The notes: generated by a model not told the origin, from the letters alone. DNA of 64,000 nt from Sedimenticola selenatireducens (GCF_007625115.1 NZ_VMNH01000008.1:31901-95900), one strand, 5' to 3'; counted from the first letter of the stretch, positions 25,473 to 35,490 are shown. Numbers and translations: made by a program.

Positions 25473-26123
25473 TTATTTGCCTGAGACATCGCCCCAGAGA
25501 TACTTATGCAGCTGAATCTGAAACCTTACCTGCAACCGATCCCGCAAGATCCACTCCGCCAGTTGAGTAGCATCCTGCAGCCCCAACGCTGGCGAGAACA
25601 GCACCTCGCAACGCTTACTGAGATTCCATTTATCAAGCTGCTCACATGACCATCGATAATCAGACTCATCACAGATAACAAACTTGACCTGATCGGTTGA
25701 TTTCAGTTGCGCAATATTACTCCAGAGATTTTTTTCAACCTCGCCCGATCCCGGTGTCTTGATATCCATGACATTCATCACCCTAGGATCAACTGGGGAT
25801 ATCGCGATAGCCCCACTGGTCTCAAGAGAGACCTTATAGCCTTCATCACAAAGCGCTGTCAGCAACTCCAGGCATGATTCCTGTGCCAAGGGCTCACCAC
25901 CGGTAACGGTTACGTACTGAGGCTGATAGGCGGCCACCTGATCCATCACAGCCTGTAAGTCCTGCCATACCCCGCCTTTGAAGGCGTAGGCAGTATCACA
26001 GTAACCACAACGCAAAGGACAGCCTGTAAGGCGCACAAACACGGTGGGAAAGCCCACTGTGCTTGACTCGCCCTGTAAGGAGTAAAATATTTCAGTTATG
26101 CGCAGCTGCGCCATCTCAGACAA
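25473..26123 (-). CDS. queE: 7-carboxy-7-deazaguanine synthase (radical SAM)
   Basis: A 216-aa radical SAM enzyme that forms 7-carboxy-7-deazaguanine from 6-carboxytetrahydropterin. The N-terminus has ITEIFYSLQGESSTVG and the SAM cluster motif CPLRCGYCDTAYAF (Cx3Cx2C). The VTGGEPLAQ stretch follows. Starts at 26123 or at an internal ATG at 26114; the latter gives the MAQLRITEIF start. It lies 36 bp after cpoB and 26 bp before queC. The upstream enzymes queD and folE are not in the window, though folE2 at 63 kb could supply the first step. Confidence 0.95.
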   Translation of the reverse strand: MSEMAQLRITEIFYSLQGESSTVGFPTVFVRLTGCPLRCGYCDTAYAFKGGVWQDLQAVMDQVAAYQPQYVTVTGGEPLAQESCLELLTALCDEGYKVSLETSGAIAISPVDPRVMNVMDIKTPGSGEVEKNLWSNIAQLKSTDQVKFVICDESDYRWSCEQLDKWNLSKRCEVLFSPALGLQDATQLAEWILRDRLQVRFQIQLHKYLWGDVSGK

Positions 26124-26159
26124 CCCGGTTACACTCTATTGACAGGCAGTATAAACCGC

Positions 26160-27041
26160 CTAGTGCCCTTCCGCCTGTAAACGGTCAAGCCGTTTGGTTG
26201 CCAAGCGACTCGCTGTAGAGCTGGGATAGAGCGTAACCAACCTCTGCAGCAGATCACGCGATTCGGCCCACTGTTTTTTCTCATAGTGGATAAAGCTGCT
26301 CTTCAGCATGGCGTCAGGAACTTTGCTGCTGTTAGGGTAATCGCTGATAACTGTTTGAAAATCAACCAAAGCTCGATCAAAATCTCGCGTCACATAACTC
26401 GCTTCCGCCAACCAATACTGGGCATTATCCGCATAACTGCCCTCTTTATAGCGACCCAAGAAATCCTGGAAGGCCTGACGTGCCTCGCCATAACGACGCT
26501 GCATGAGCAGACCAAAGGCCGCTTTATAGGCGGCTTCTTCGGCGACAGTATCTATGGGAGCCGCTATTGCCGGCTGAGATTGCGGTGGTACTTGCGAATT
26601 GTTTGCGTCTTGAAGCGGAGGCTTCGCATCATCTGGATTACTGTCAGCTACCGGCGCGGGGCCTGCCGCCGGAGCAGCAGGTTCCGTATCAGCCAAGGCA
26701 TTCTGTGGGGCCAACACAGGTGTAGAGCCACTGCCATGTGACAGTTGATTCAGGCGCTGATCGACATCGAGATATAAATCACGCTGACGTTTCTTCAAGG
26801 CATCCATGGCATGATTCTGTACTTCGATCTCGCCCCGAAGCTGTTGAACTTCACGCTGCAAGGCGTCTACCTGCAGCAGAAGGTCAGACATCGCCGACAC
26901 TTTACGCTCTAACAACTCAATCTTTCGTGACTGCTCCTGCTCCGGCGTCAACTTTGCCGCCTTTTGCTGAGCCTGCAGGGTACCCATCGGCGCAATCAGA
27001 AACAGGGCTATCAACAAGCTCTGGGGAAATTTACTAAACAT
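26160..27041 (-). CDS. cpoB: Cell division coordinator CpoB (YbgF)
   Basis: A 293-aa periplasmic protein from the ATG at 27041, behind GGAG. The signal peptide (FPQSLLIALFLIAPMGTLQA) is followed by a coiled-coil trimerisation domain (about residues 35-90), a Pro/Ala-rich linker, and C-terminal TPR repeats (AYKAAFGLLMQRRYGEARQ, YADNAQYWLAEASYV). CpoB binds TolA and PBP1B and couples outer-membrane constriction to septal wall synthesis. It follows pal by 57 bp, as in the standard tol-pal operon. Confidence 0.95.
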   Translation of the reverse strand: MFSKFPQSLLIALFLIAPMGTLQAQQKAAKLTPEQEQSRKIELLERKVSAMSDLLLQVDALQREVQQLRGEIEVQNHAMDALKKRQRDLYLDVDQRLNQLSHGSGSTPVLAPQNALADTEPAAPAAGPAPVADSNPDDAKPPLQDANNSQVPPQSQPAIAAPIDTVAEEAAYKAAFGLLMQRRYGEARQAFQDFLGRYKEGSYADNAQYWLAEASYVTRDFDRALVDFQTVISDYPNSSKVPDAMLKSSFIHYEKKQWAESRDLLQRLVTLYPSSTASRLATKRLDRLQAEGH

Positions 27042-27098
27042 TATTACTCCCAAACCATGTCTCCTGCCCACCGGGAGATGGGCAGAAGTGAATCACTA

Positions 27099-27644
27099 TC
27101 AATAAACAAATTCGGCGCGACGATTCAGCTCCCAGGAGGTCTCCCCAGAACCCATTGCCGCCGGACGCTCTTCACCATAACTGATGGTAATTATCTGGTT
27201 TTCTGCAGCACCCTGAGCCATCAGCAAGCGTTTAATGCCATTCGCCCGACGCTCGCCTAATGCAATATTATACTCACGAGAACCACGCTCATCGGCATGT
27301 CCCTCAATGGTGGCTGTTACTGCAGGATTCGCGGCCAGATACCCACCGTGAGCCAATACCGCATCCCGGTAATCTGCGCGCACCTCATCACTGTCGTAAT
27401 CAAAATAGATGACCTTGGTATAGAGCAGGCTATCCGGATTTTCTAACGGACTACCCGTCCAGGCACCGCCCTCCTGCATCCCGGAGGTTTGAGCACCGCT
27501 CGATGAACCATCGCCGGCACCTGCATCAGCAACAGGAGCCCCCTCTTTGGTATCGCTTCCAGACATTCCCGGCATTCCAGCACAACCCGCAAGCAGCAGT
27601 GATAATGCCAGAACGGGGGCAAACTTTAGCGTACTCAGTTTCAT
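27099..27644 (-). CDS. pal: Peptidoglycan-associated lipoprotein Pal
   Basis: A 181-aa lipoprotein. The signal peptide ends in LLAGC with Cys21 as the lipidated residue. A Gly/Ser-rich linker is followed by an OmpA-like peptidoglycan-binding domain (VTATIEGHADERGSREYNIA, GERRANGIKRLL). Pal ties the outer membrane to the wall and is the partner of TolB. It overlaps the tolB stop by 4 bp. The length is typical. Confidence 0.97.
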   Translation of the reverse strand: MKLSTLKFAPVLALSLLLAGCAGMPGMSGSDTKEGAPVADAGAGDGSSSGAQTSGMQEGGAWTGSPLENPDSLLYTKVIYFDYDSDEVRADYRDAVLAHGGYLAANPAVTATIEGHADERGSREYNIALGERRANGIKRLLMAQGAAENQIITISYGEERPAAMGSGETSWELNRRAEFVY

Positions 27645-28966
27645 TGGTTTCTCCTGTTGGTTTTAGTATAAGGTGACCAGACCGGCTCTCTCACATCCCC
27701 TTCCTGAAGGGCCAAGCGCTGCCGGATGCTGCCGTCTACCGAAACAGCGGCTAACTCACCTTTGCCATTAATCTTGGTGGCGTAAATTATCATGCTGCCG
27801 TTCGGTGCGAAACTCGGCGATTCATCCAACCGACCATCACTCAGCACCTGCAGGGCATTATTCGACAAATTAAGCACCGCTATACGAAAATCTCCGCCCT
27901 GGCGTGTCACCAATGTCAGGGACTCTCCATCCGGTGCATAGGAGGCGCGAGCATTGTAGCTGCCCTCAAAGGTTACCCGTGTCACCTTACCCCCAAAGGC
28001 AGGGACTCTATAGATCTGTGGCTTACCGCCGCGGTCGGAAGTAAAAATCACATAACGACCATCCGGCGACCAGGCGGGTTCGGTATCAATGGCATAGTGA
28101 TTGGTCAGTCGATTCAGGCTGTTCTTATTGAGGTTAAGGACATAGATCTCTGGGTTGCCGTCCTTGGATAAGGTCAGCGCCATATTACGGCCATCGGGTG
28201 ACCAGGCTGGAGCACCATTGATGCCCTTGAACGAGGCGACCTTTTGACGACGCCCGGTAAACACTTCCTGAATGTAGATCGAGGCCTTTTTTTGTTCGAA
28301 CGAGACATAAGCCAGCCGACGCCCATCAGGTGACCATGAGGGTGACATCAGGGGTTCTGATGAGGTCACAATCGTCTGTGGTTCAAACCCATCTGCATCG
28401 GCCACCTTCAAGGATACTTCCTGGGTGCCATCGGCTTTGTTAGTCGACACGACATACGCAATACGAGTATCAAACGCCCCCGGCTGGCCGGTCAATTTCT
28501 CATAGATAATATCGGCGATCTTGTGGGCGGTGGACCGCAAATCACGGTGAGTGGTGGGGAAGTTATAGCCAATTAACTGCTCTCCCTTGAATACATCAAA
28601 TAGCTGAAATCGGACCAGAAACCCGCCTTGTCCATTGGGCCGAACCTGGCCCACGACCAGGTTGTCCATCCCCAGCACTTTCCAATCGCGAAACTCTACA
28701 TCGGCATCAGACTGAGGCCGTGCCAACATATCCTTTACAGGTAGTGCCGCAAACCGTCCACTGCGTTGTAAGTCACTGCGGACAATCTCAGCGATCTCTG
28801 ATCCAATGGCTAATGCTCCCGGCCCAGCCCAACCGAAAGGCACCACGGCAATCGGGAGCGCACCCTCTGCGCCTTCAGTAATTTCAATAGTCAGTGGAGC
28901 GGCACTGGCCTGCACGGCCCAGAACAGCAGGAGCAATAAACTCGTAATTCGTTTCATCATAGTCAT
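27641..28966 (-). CDS. tolB: Tol-Pal system periplasmic protein TolB
   Basis: A 441-aa protein with a signal peptide (ITSLLLLLFWAVQASA), an N-terminal domain of about 130 residues, then a six-bladed beta propeller with repeated WSPDGRR-type motifs (SPSWSPDGRRLAYVS, APAWSPDGRNMALTL, EPAWSPDGRYVIFTS). TolB links Pal to TolA in the Tol-Pal machine. Overlaps pal by 4 bp and tolA by 1 bp. Confidence 0.97.
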   Translation of the reverse strand: MTMMKRITSLLLLLFWAVQASAAPLTIEITEGAEGALPIAVVPFGWAGPGALAIGSEIAEIVRSDLQRSGRFAALPVKDMLARPQSDADVEFRDWKVLGMDNLVVGQVRPNGQGGFLVRFQLFDVFKGEQLIGYNFPTTHRDLRSTAHKIADIIYEKLTGQPGAFDTRIAYVVSTNKADGTQEVSLKVADADGFEPQTIVTSSEPLMSPSWSPDGRRLAYVSFEQKKASIYIQEVFTGRRQKVASFKGINGAPAWSPDGRNMALTLSKDGNPEIYVLNLNKNSLNRLTNHYAIDTEPAWSPDGRYVIFTSDRGGKPQIYRVPAFGGKVTRVTFEGSYNARASYAPDGESLTLVTRQGGDFRIAVLNLSNNALQVLSDGRLDESPSFAPNGSMIIYATKINGKGELAAVSVDGSIRQRLALQEGDVREPVWSPYTKTNRRNQ

Positions 28967-29973
28967 TATCTGTTTGGATCAAATTCAAAGTTAATATCAC
29001 GGAACTGTTCAAACAGCGTACCCGTTGGAACCGGCAGAGGTTCCGCCTTGTAGACAGCCGCAGTAGCAGAGCGATCAAATGCACCATTGCCGCTGCTGTT
29101 GGTGACACTCACCGCCAACACGGTCCCTCCAGGCGCCAGACGAACACGCAGGGTACACTTCAGGCCATCACTGATTCCCGAAGGCCGCAACCAGGAGCGA
29201 ACCACCTTCTGGGAGATCTGGATGATGTAGCGATCCACTTCACGCGCATTATGTTCTGCTTCCATAGCGGCCAGTAGTTCGTCCTCTCTGGCCTTCTGTG
29301 CCTCAGCGGCTAATCGCTTCTGCTCAGCTTCTTTTCGTTTCTGCGCTAGTTCAGCCTTACGCTTTTTTTCTGCTTCAGCTTGGCGTTTGGCCTCTTCTGC
29401 CTTACGCTTCTTCTCTTCCGCGGCCTTCTTGGCTTCGGCCTCCTGCTGCTTTTTCTTTTCGGCGGCCCGCTTCGCTTCCTGCTCTTGGAGCGCCTTCTCT
29501 TCCGCAACCCGCTTGGCTTCAATCTCTTTACGCCGCTGATCTTCTACCTGCTGTTTCTTCTCGGCCTCTTTGCGCTGCTGCTCTGCCTTCTGCCGACGCG
29601 ACTCCTCTTCGAGGCGCTCTTTTTTTGCTTCCTGGCGTTTTTTCTCTTCGTTCTGGCGCTGCTTCTCGAGCTCGGCCAACCTTTGCTGCTCAGCAAGCTG
29701 TTTCTGCTTCAGCTCTTCCAGGCGCCGCTCCTCTTTTTTACGGGCTGTAGCCTGTTCGTCCTTCTTTCGCTCTTCATCCTGCTTTAGCTTCTGTACCTGT
29801 TCACGCACTTTATCCGAATCTATCACACGGGCCTGGACTACCTCGACAGTCGATTTAGGCTGTCTTGGTTTTTCCAGCCAATCCACCCCAACCACCATAA
29901 ACAAGATGATCAACAGATGCATTACCACAGCGATTATCGCCGCCATCGGATTACGTTTTAGAATCTGTAACAT
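28966..29973 (-). CDS. tolA: Cell envelope integrity protein TolA
   Basis: A 335-aa protein. One N-terminal membrane helix (AAIIAVVMHLLIILFMVVGV) is followed by a long Lys/Glu/Ala-rich helical domain (about residues 55-235) of repeated KKxxEE-type units. A C-terminal domain (VVRSWLRPSGISDGLKCTLR, then NGAFDRSATAAVYKAEPLPV) follows. TolA spans the periplasm between TolQR and Pal/TolB. The long low-complexity helix also creates large open frames on the opposite strand, which I do not take as genes. Confidence 0.96.
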   Translation of the reverse strand: MLQILKRNPMAAIIAVVMHLLIILFMVVGVDWLEKPRQPKSTVEVVQARVIDSDKVREQVQKLKQDEERKKDEQATARKKEERRLEELKQKQLAEQQRLAELEKQRQNEEKKRQEAKKERLEEESRRQKAEQQRKEAEKKQQVEDQRRKEIEAKRVAEEKALQEQEAKRAAEKKKQQEAEAKKAAEEKKRKAEEAKRQAEAEKKRKAELAQKRKEAEQKRLAAEAQKAREDELLAAMEAEHNAREVDRYIIQISQKVVRSWLRPSGISDGLKCTLRVRLAPGGTVLAVSVTNSSGNGAFDRSATAAVYKAEPLPVPTGTLFEQFRDINFEFDPNR

Positions 29974-29980
29974 CGCCTGT

Positions 29981-30406
29981 TTAACGCTCGGGTGTCTCGG
30001 TGATCAACCCTACATTGGGCGCACCCGCCTGCTGTATCAGCACCATGGCTCGGACTACCTGACCATAATCCACATTACGATCCCCTTTAACCATGATCGG
30101 CGTTTTGGGTTTGTAGGCGAGGACGGCAGCAATGCGGGTTACCAGGGTTTCCGAATCTACCGGGGTGTCCTTGCCCTCGCCCACATCGATAAACAACTCA
30201 CCAGCCGCGTTCACAGAGACCACAACCGGATCATCCATTTCTGCTGGCAGCGGTTCAGAGTCGGCCTGAGGGAGGTCCACCTTGACGCCCTGGGTTAGCA
30301 AGGGTGCCGTAATCATAAAAATCACCAGCAGCACCAGCATCACATCAATGTAGGGAACCACATTGATCTCCGACATCGGGCGGCGGCTTTTTTTCTGCCG
30401 GCTCAT
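29981..30406 (-). CDS. tolR: Tol-Pal system protein TolR
   Basis: A 141-aa ExbD-family protein. One transmembrane helix (VPYIDVMLVLLVIFMITAP) carries the conserved Asp that takes part in proton flow, and a periplasmic domain follows (VVSVNAAGELFIDVG, PIMVKGDRNVDYGQVVRAM). With TolQ it forms the proton-driven motor that energises TolA. It lies 24 bp after tolQ and 7 bp before tolA. Confidence 0.97.
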   Translation of the reverse strand: MSRQKKSRRPMSEINVVPYIDVMLVLLVIFMITAPLLTQGVKVDLPQADSEPLPAEMDDPVVVSVNAAGELFIDVGEGKDTPVDSETLVTRIAAVLAYKPKTPIMVKGDRNVDYGQVVRAMVLIQQAGAPNVGLITETPER

Positions 30407-30430
30407 GTCTGCACACTCTGAGTATCTGCC

Positions 30431-31108
30431 TTATTGAACATGGGCCTGCCGTTGAAGAATGGTGGTGAACTCATCCAGAAAATCTTCATAACGGCCATTC
30501 AGACGCTCAACATCATTGGAGTAGCGATTGTAGGCGACCACCGCCGGAATGGCCGCAAACAGACCCATTGCCGTAGCGATCAGCGCCTCGGCAATTCCCG
30601 GTGCAACCAGTGACAGCGTGGCCTGTTTAACATTACCCAGGGCATGAAAGGAGTTCATAATGCCCCATACGGTACCAAAAAGACCGACATAGGGACTGGT
30701 GGAACCCACGGTAGCCAGAAACGACAGGTTATTCTCCAGGCCATCCATCTCCCGGTTCATGGCGACATGCATAGTGCGACGCGCCCCTTCGACTACAGCC
30801 ATCGGTTCAATATCAGGGTTCTTTTTCAACCGGGCAAATTCTCTGAAACCGGCATGAAAAATATTGGCCATACCCGTGGCCTGGCCATTTTCATTATCGA
30901 CAGCACGATAAAGTTCACCCAGATCACCGCCAGACCAGAAGCGCTTTTCAAACCGGTCTGCTGCCTGGCGGGCACGCTTGAGTACTCTGGCACGATCAAA
31001 AATCATTGTCCAAGAGATCACTGATGCAAGCATCAATGCCGCCATCACCAACTGGACCAGCGGACTGGCTGCCAAGACAAGTGAAATAAAAGAGAGATCA
31101 GACGCCAT
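30431..31108 (-). CDS. tolQ: Tol-Pal system protein TolQ
   Basis: A 225-aa ExbB/MotA-family protein with three transmembrane helices: residues about 15-37 (LVQLVMAALMLASVISWTMI), about 135-155 (GSTSPYVGLFGTVWGIMNSF) and about 168-190 (IAEALIATAMGLFAAIPAVV). It forms the pentameric stator around TolR. Its start overlaps the ybgC end by 11 bp, so translation is coupled. Standard operon order. Confidence 0.97.
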   Translation of the reverse strand: MASDLSFISLVLAASPLVQLVMAALMLASVISWTMIFDRARVLKRARQAADRFEKRFWSGGDLGELYRAVDNENGQATGMANIFHAGFREFARLKKNPDIEPMAVVEGARRTMHVAMNREMDGLENNLSFLATVGSTSPYVGLFGTVWGIMNSFHALGNVKQATLSLVAPGIAEALIATAMGLFAAIPAVVAYNRYSNDVERLNGRYEDFLDEFTTILQRQAHVQ

Positions 31109-31508
31109 CAGTAATCACCGAAAGAAGGGCATTGGGAATAGGGGTGGAACGAAAGCTCTCCGCAGCAATGCAGGCGATCTTGACAATACCACTGCACAAG
31201 ACGCTACCATCAGCATCCAATATAATTTCCTGCTGAAAGATCAAACTGGCTTTTCCCCTTGAAACAATTCGCGCACTCACATGTAACTTGTCATTAAAAC
31301 GGGCGGGTGACTTAAAATCGACCTCAACCTTGCGAACAGCAAACAGGACGCCTTCTTTTGCACGCAGTTCATCCTGTTCAAAGCCAAGGTTTCTCAGCCA
31401 TTCGGTACGTCCCCGTTCCATATATTTGAGGTAGTTGGCGTAATAGACCACACCCCCTGAATCCGTGTCTTCGTAGTAGACCCTTACCGGCCAGAGAAAT
31501 TCCTTCAT
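31098..31508 (-). CDS. ybgC: Acyl-CoA thioesterase YbgC
   Basis: A 136-aa hotdog-fold thioesterase. The catalytic region YYEDTDSGGVVYYANYLKYM has the conserved Asp and the Tyr/Asn residues of the 4-hydroxybenzoyl-CoA thioesterase family. YbgC hydrolyses acyl-CoAs and associates with phospholipid-synthesis enzymes. I took the ATG at 31508; a GTG at 31517 is also in frame, and neither has a clear ribosome site. First gene of the tol-pal operon. Confidence 0.94.
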   Translation of the reverse strand: MKEFLWPVRVYYEDTDSGGVVYYANYLKYMERGRTEWLRNLGFEQDELRAKEGVLFAVRKVEVDFKSPARFNDKLHVSARIVSRGKASLIFQQEIILDADGSVLCSGIVKIACIAAESFRSTPIPNALLSVITDGV

Positions 31509-31604
31509 GAATGTCACAATTTAAAAAATACCGTCATTTTTATGGTTTTATTTGAGCGCGATTAGAAAATTCAGTCATTGATCATCCATCGTTTCGCCAA
31601 AAAA

Positions 31605-32645
31605 TTAAAACAAGGCACCTGAGCCACTCTCATCTTCAGCCGCTTTTTTGGGGGCAAGGCCAAAATGCAGATACGCCGCATTTGTCGCCACCCGTCCGCG
31701 TGGAGTACGCATCATAAAACCCTGCTGTATCAGATATGGCTCAAGGACATCTTCAATGGTTCCCCGCTCCTCACCAATGGCGGCGGCCAAACTATCTACC
31801 CCCACCGGCCCACCATCAAACTTGTTGATTATGGCGCTCAGCAGCTTGCGATCCATGATATCAAAACCACTGCCATCCACTTTCAGCATACTCAGGGCAC
31901 TGTCAGCCACCTCAACAGTCACCTTACCCTCTGCCTTTACCTGGGCATAATCCCTTACGCGACGTAACAGACGATTAGCAATACGCGGCGTACCCCGCGA
32001 GCGGCAGGCGATCTCGGCGGCACCCGCGACATCTGTTTCAATATTCAAAATACCCGCCGATCGTTTGACAATGTGGGTCAAATCCTTATCTGAGTAAAAC
32101 TCAAGTCGCTGTACGATGCCAAAGCGATCTCGCAGCGGTGATGTGAGCAATCCGGCGCGTGTTGTTGCACCCACCAGAGTGAATGGTGGGAGATCGAGTT
32201 TGATAGAACGGGCAGCAGGACCCTCTCCAATCATGATGTCCAATTGATAATCCTCCATGGCGGGGTACAACACCTCCTCCACCACGGGACTCAGCCGATG
32301 AATCTCATCCACAAACAGCACATCATGGGGTTCAAGATTGGTCAGCAAGGCCGCCAGGTCACCCGGTTTTTCCAACACAGGCCCCGATGTCTGCCGCATA
32401 TTCACACCCATCTCATTGGCGATAATATGGGCCAATGTGGTCTTTCCAAGGCCAGGTGGCCCAAAGATCAGGACATGATCCAACGCCTCACCCCGTGCCT
32501 TGGCTGCCGGAATAAAGATCTCCATTTGCTCACGCACAACCGGTTGCCCCACGTAGTCGATGAGGTAACGCGGACGAATAGCGCGATCTAAAGCAGCGTC
32601 ATCGGCTTCCGCTTCTGGGCTGATAATGCGAGCGTTATCACTCAT
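31605..32645 (-). CDS. ruvB: Holliday junction branch migration ATPase RuvB
   Basis: A 346-aa AAA+ ATPase. Walker A is [11 protein letters not shown], Walker B is [12 protein letters not shown], and sensor 1 lies in the [20 protein letters not shown] stretch; the winged-helix C-terminal domain follows. Two RuvB hexamers driven with RuvA move Holliday junctions. Its ATG overlaps the ruvA stop by one base. The length is typical. Confidence 0.98.
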   Translation of the reverse strand: MSDNARIISPEAEADDAALDRAIRPRYLIDYVGQPVVREQMEIFIPAAKARGEALDHVLIFGPPGLGKTTLAHIIANEMGVNMRQTSGPVLEKPGDLAALLTNLEPHDVLFVDEIHRLSPVVEEVLYPAMEDYQLDIMIGEGPAARSIKLDLPPFTLVGATTRAGLLTSPLRDRFGIVQRLEFYSDKDLTHIVKRSAGILNIETDVAGAAEIACRSRGTPRIANRLLRRVRDYAQVKAEGKVTVEVADSALSMLKVDGSGFDIMDRKLLSAIINKFDGGPVGVDSLAAAIGEERGTIEDVLEPYLIQQGFMMRTPRGRVATNAAYLHFGLAPKKAAEDESGSGALF

Positions 32646-33256
32646 TAGGATTTTGTCACCACCGCTCTCAGGGCCAATCGAATAATCTCTTCGCTGGAGA
32701 GATTCTCACACTCGACCGAGCGCACCATACGACTGGCATCATTCGGTTTGTAACCCAACGCGATGAGTGCCCCTAGTGCATCAGACTGTGGTGTTTCAAC
32801 GGCCACGCCTGTTGACTGCGCCCTTGGTAAACTCACACCAGAGACGGGCTCTATCCGGTCCAGACGATCACGCATCTCCACAATCAATCGCTCTGCCGTC
32901 TTCTTGCCGATACCGGGAAGCCGTACCAGAGCCGCCGTGTCATCCCGCTGGATGCAAAGCGCAAACTCTTCAGCACTCATGCCGGAAAGAATCGCCAGCG
33001 CCATCTTGGCCCCAACACCGCTCACCTTCAGAAGAGTACGGAACAGCGCCCGTTCTGAATCACTGATAAAGCCATACAGCACATGGGCGTCTTCACGTAT
33101 GGCAAGATGGGTAAACAGCGTAACCTGCCCGCCTTGCAGTGGCAGATCATAGAAGGTCGACATGGGTGCCTCAAGTTCATAACCGACACCGTTAACATCC
33201 ACCATAAGGAACGGTGGCTGCTTGTAGACCAGCTCACCCCTGAGGCGTCCTATCAT
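32645..33256 (-). CDS. ruvA: Holliday junction DNA helicase subunit RuvA
   Basis: A 203-aa protein from the ATG at 33256 ([20 protein letters not shown], the standard start). The N-terminal OB fold is followed by two helix-hairpin-helix motifs ([20 protein letters not shown] and [20 protein letters not shown]) and a C-terminal RuvB-binding domain. RuvA recognises the four-way junction. It overlaps the end of ruvC by 4 bp. Confidence 0.98.
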   Translation of the reverse strand: MIGRLRGELVYKQPPFLMVDVNGVGYELEAPMSTFYDLPLQGGQVTLFTHLAIREDAHVLYGFISDSERALFRTLLKVSGVGAKMALAILSGMSAEEFALCIQRDDTAALVRLPGIGKKTAERLIVEMRDRLDRIEPVSGVSLPRAQSTGVAVETPQSDALGALIALGYKPNDASRMVRSVECENLSSEEIIRLALRAVVTKS

Positions 33257-33770
33257 CGTCCCCACCCCCCTTTGCTGGAGCGAGCCAGGAGGAGCAGCGT
33301 GCTGTTGGCATGAGCATGGCTGATTGCCACGGCCAGCGCATCCGACTGATCAGACGTCAGTCGATCCTTGATTTGCAGAATATGCTTAATCATGTGTTGC
33401 ACCTGATCCTTGTCAGCACTACCCGATCCAACCACCGCCTGTTTGATGGCCCTGGGTGCATATTCAAACACCGGCAGACCCGCCACGACACAGGCACATA
33501 TAGCCGCTCCGCGCGCCTGCCCCAGCTTCAGTGCCGATGAGGCGTTCTTGGCCATAAATACCTGTTCAATAGCCATTTCGGTGGGCTGATAAGCCGATAC
33601 TATTTCGGTTAATTGACGAAAAATCTCACCCAATCGTTGTGGGAAGGCCTCTTCGGCAATCCGTATACAGCCACTGGCGACATGGCTACTACGGATACCA
33701 TCGCTCTCGATGATGCCGTATCCGGTAATGCGGGAACCGGGGTCAATCCCCAGTATCCGTCTTTTGGCAT
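33253..33770 (-). CDS. ruvC: Holliday junction resolvase RuvC, apparent frameshift at codon 4
   Basis: The product is clear: ILGIDPGSRITGYGII with the first catalytic Asp, MAIEQVFMAKN with the Glu, and TSDQSDALAVAI with the last acidic pair. The frame that encodes these has no ATG, GTG or TTG between an in-frame TAG inside the end of yebC and a TTG at 33633, which would remove the active-site N-terminus. An ATG at 33768-33770 lies where RuvC should start, but one base out of frame. One more A in the four-A run (33762-33765) would give MPKRRILGIDPGS. This is either a sequencing error, a recent mutation or a -1 frameshift; the protein would be about 172 aa. Confidence 0.93.
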
Positions 33771-33847
33771 TGGGGTTTCCAGACTCAGAGACGCTTTGTT
33801 TCTTGACGTTGATAATCGGTTCCGTTTCGTATTGATATAACGCTAAC

Positions 33848-34594
33848 TCAGCCTAGGGCATCCAAGATCTCATCAGAGATATCAGCATTGGTATAGACAT
33901 CCTGCACATCATCCAGGTCTTCCAGTAGATCAATCATCTGCAGCATTTTCTCTGCAGCCTCCTGATCTAACTCGGCCCTGATGGCGGCACTGAATGTCAC
34001 TTCGGCATTATCGGGCGATAACCCCGCAGCCTGAATCGCGTCATGCACATCGGAGAAATCTTCAGGTGTGGTAGTGATATCAATGGAGCCATCATCATTG
34101 GTCACCACATCCTCAGCGCCTGCCTCCAGGGCTGCCTCCATGATCGCATCTTCATCTGCACCGGGTGCGAAACTGATTACGCCCTGTTTGCTAAACATGT
34201 ATGCCACAGAACCATCAGTACCCAGATTTCCTCCACATTTGGTAAACGCATGGCGTACTTCTGATGCCGTGCGATTACGATTGTCGGTCATACAGTCGAC
34301 GATAACAGCCGCCCCACCCGGGCCATAACCCTCATATCTCAACTCGTCATAATTATCGGTATCGTCGCCACCGGCACCCCGTTTGACCGCACGATCAATG
34401 GTATCACGGGGGACATTGGCGCCATTGGCCTTGTCAACAGCCAACCGCAGCCGAGGGTTTGTGTCTATCTCGCCCCCGCCCGACTTGGCGGCAACAGTGA
34501 CTTCGCGTAACAACTTAGTCCAAATCTTACCGCGTTTCTTATCGTTGGCGGCCTTCTTATGCTTAATATTGGCCCATTTACTGTGTCCAGCCAT
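33848..34594 (-). CDS. yebC: YebC/PmpR-family regulatory protein
   Basis: A 248-aa protein starting [20 protein letters not shown], the invariant YebC signature. The rest follows the family ([35 protein letters not shown]). YebC proteins have been described as transcriptional regulators and, more recently, as translation factors that help ribosomes over difficult proline motifs. It stands immediately upstream of ruvC, the usual order. Confidence 0.97.
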   Translation of the reverse strand: MAGHSKWANIKHKKAANDKKRGKIWTKLLREVTVAAKSGGGEIDTNPRLRLAVDKANGANVPRDTIDRAVKRGAGGDDTDNYDELRYEGYGPGGAAVIVDCMTDNRNRTASEVRHAFTKCGGNLGTDGSVAYMFSKQGVISFAPGADEDAIMEAALEAGAEDVVTNDDGSIDITTTPEDFSDVHDAIQAAGLSPDNAEVTFSAAIRAELDQEAAEKMLQMIDLLEDLDDVQDVYTNADISDEILDALG

Positions 34595-34706
34595 AATATT
34601 CCTCTCACACTACAATCAGGCCGAAGTTTACCATTCCTGGGAGCACGCAGAAATAACAGGGCAAGGATTTATACAAGAATTGGCTACTCACGCATAGCCA
34701 GACCCA

Positions 34707-35363
34707 TCAGGCCTGCTGTTCAGAAAAATGGCCCGTCTTAAGAAAACCGGCCACATCGCTCGCTACCCGTGCGGAAAACAACATACCCATGTGTCCTACA
34801 GAATGGCTGTGGGATGCCACTGCAGCTGGAATTTGTGTCTCGCTGACCATCACTGTGCCATCGCTTTCACCATACAATCCGCCCACCAGGCGGCCCATGC
34901 CCACTCCGCTGGTACCGGCAATCACCCCGAGTTCTCGTTGCCCTCGCCAGGGCGGCGCACCCTCAATCAGACCACGCACCCCGGCCTTACCGATCAACCA
35001 CCGCGTCAAGGGATGAGCGAATAACCGTCTCGCCACCATACTTCCCTGAACGGGAGCACCCAGGAGCACTACGCGGCCAGGTGGTTGATCAGGGTAACGA
35101 TCGAAGAGGTTGAGCAGGACAATACCGCCCAGGCTGTGCGCCACGAGATGTACACACTCATATTGGCGGCGCTTTATAAACTGCTGTAACTGCTCTGCAT
35201 TTTCTTCCGGCGTGCGCCGAAGTGAATGATAACTGAAGGTTTCCACATCAAAACCATGCCCTGACAAATACCAACGCAATCGGCTCATCTCAATGCCTGT
35301 CATCCAAATTCCGTGTACTAACAGAATCTTGTCGCACTCATTACGCCGATGCATCTTACTCAT
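34707..35363 (-). CDS. Alpha/beta-hydrolase, lipase-like
   Basis: A 218-aa soluble hydrolase. The nucleophile elbow is AHSLGG with the catalytic Ser; the oxyanion region is LVHGIWMTG; Asp in GESDGTV and His in VGHMGML complete a plausible triad. There is no signal peptide, so it is cytoplasmic. The substrate is unknown; the sequence resembles small bacterial esterases/lipases and PGAP1-like proteins. It faces the HDOD gene divergently. Confidence 0.8.
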   Translation of the reverse strand: MSKMHRRNECDKILLVHGIWMTGIEMSRLRWYLSGHGFDVETFSYHSLRRTPEENAEQLQQFIKRRQYECVHLVAHSLGGIVLLNLFDRYPDQPPGRVVLLGAPVQGSMVARRLFAHPLTRWLIGKAGVRGLIEGAPPWRGQRELGVIAGTSGVGMGRLVGGLYGESDGTVMVSETQIPAAVASHSHSVGHMGMLFSARVASDVAGFLKTGHFSEQQA

Positions 35364-35490
35364 CTCATCTCAATTCCCGCTGTTTTTGGCCAGGCCGAAT
35401 TAACTCCCCTTAAGATACCGATAGAACAGCCGATTAAAAAGGAAACTCGGTATCCAGCCCGAATGGTGATACAGGAAGGAAGTAGTAGGC

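Noticed and set aside
29298..30298. Long plus-strand open frames opposite tolA and tolR
   Set aside because: They arise from the low-complexity Lys/Glu/Ala codons of TolA; products are Leu/Ser/Phe-rich repeats with no family sense.
33253..33633. RuvC starting at the TTG at 33633
   Set aside because: That start removes the GIDPGS catalytic Asp and about 45 residues; a frameshift at the true start is more likely.
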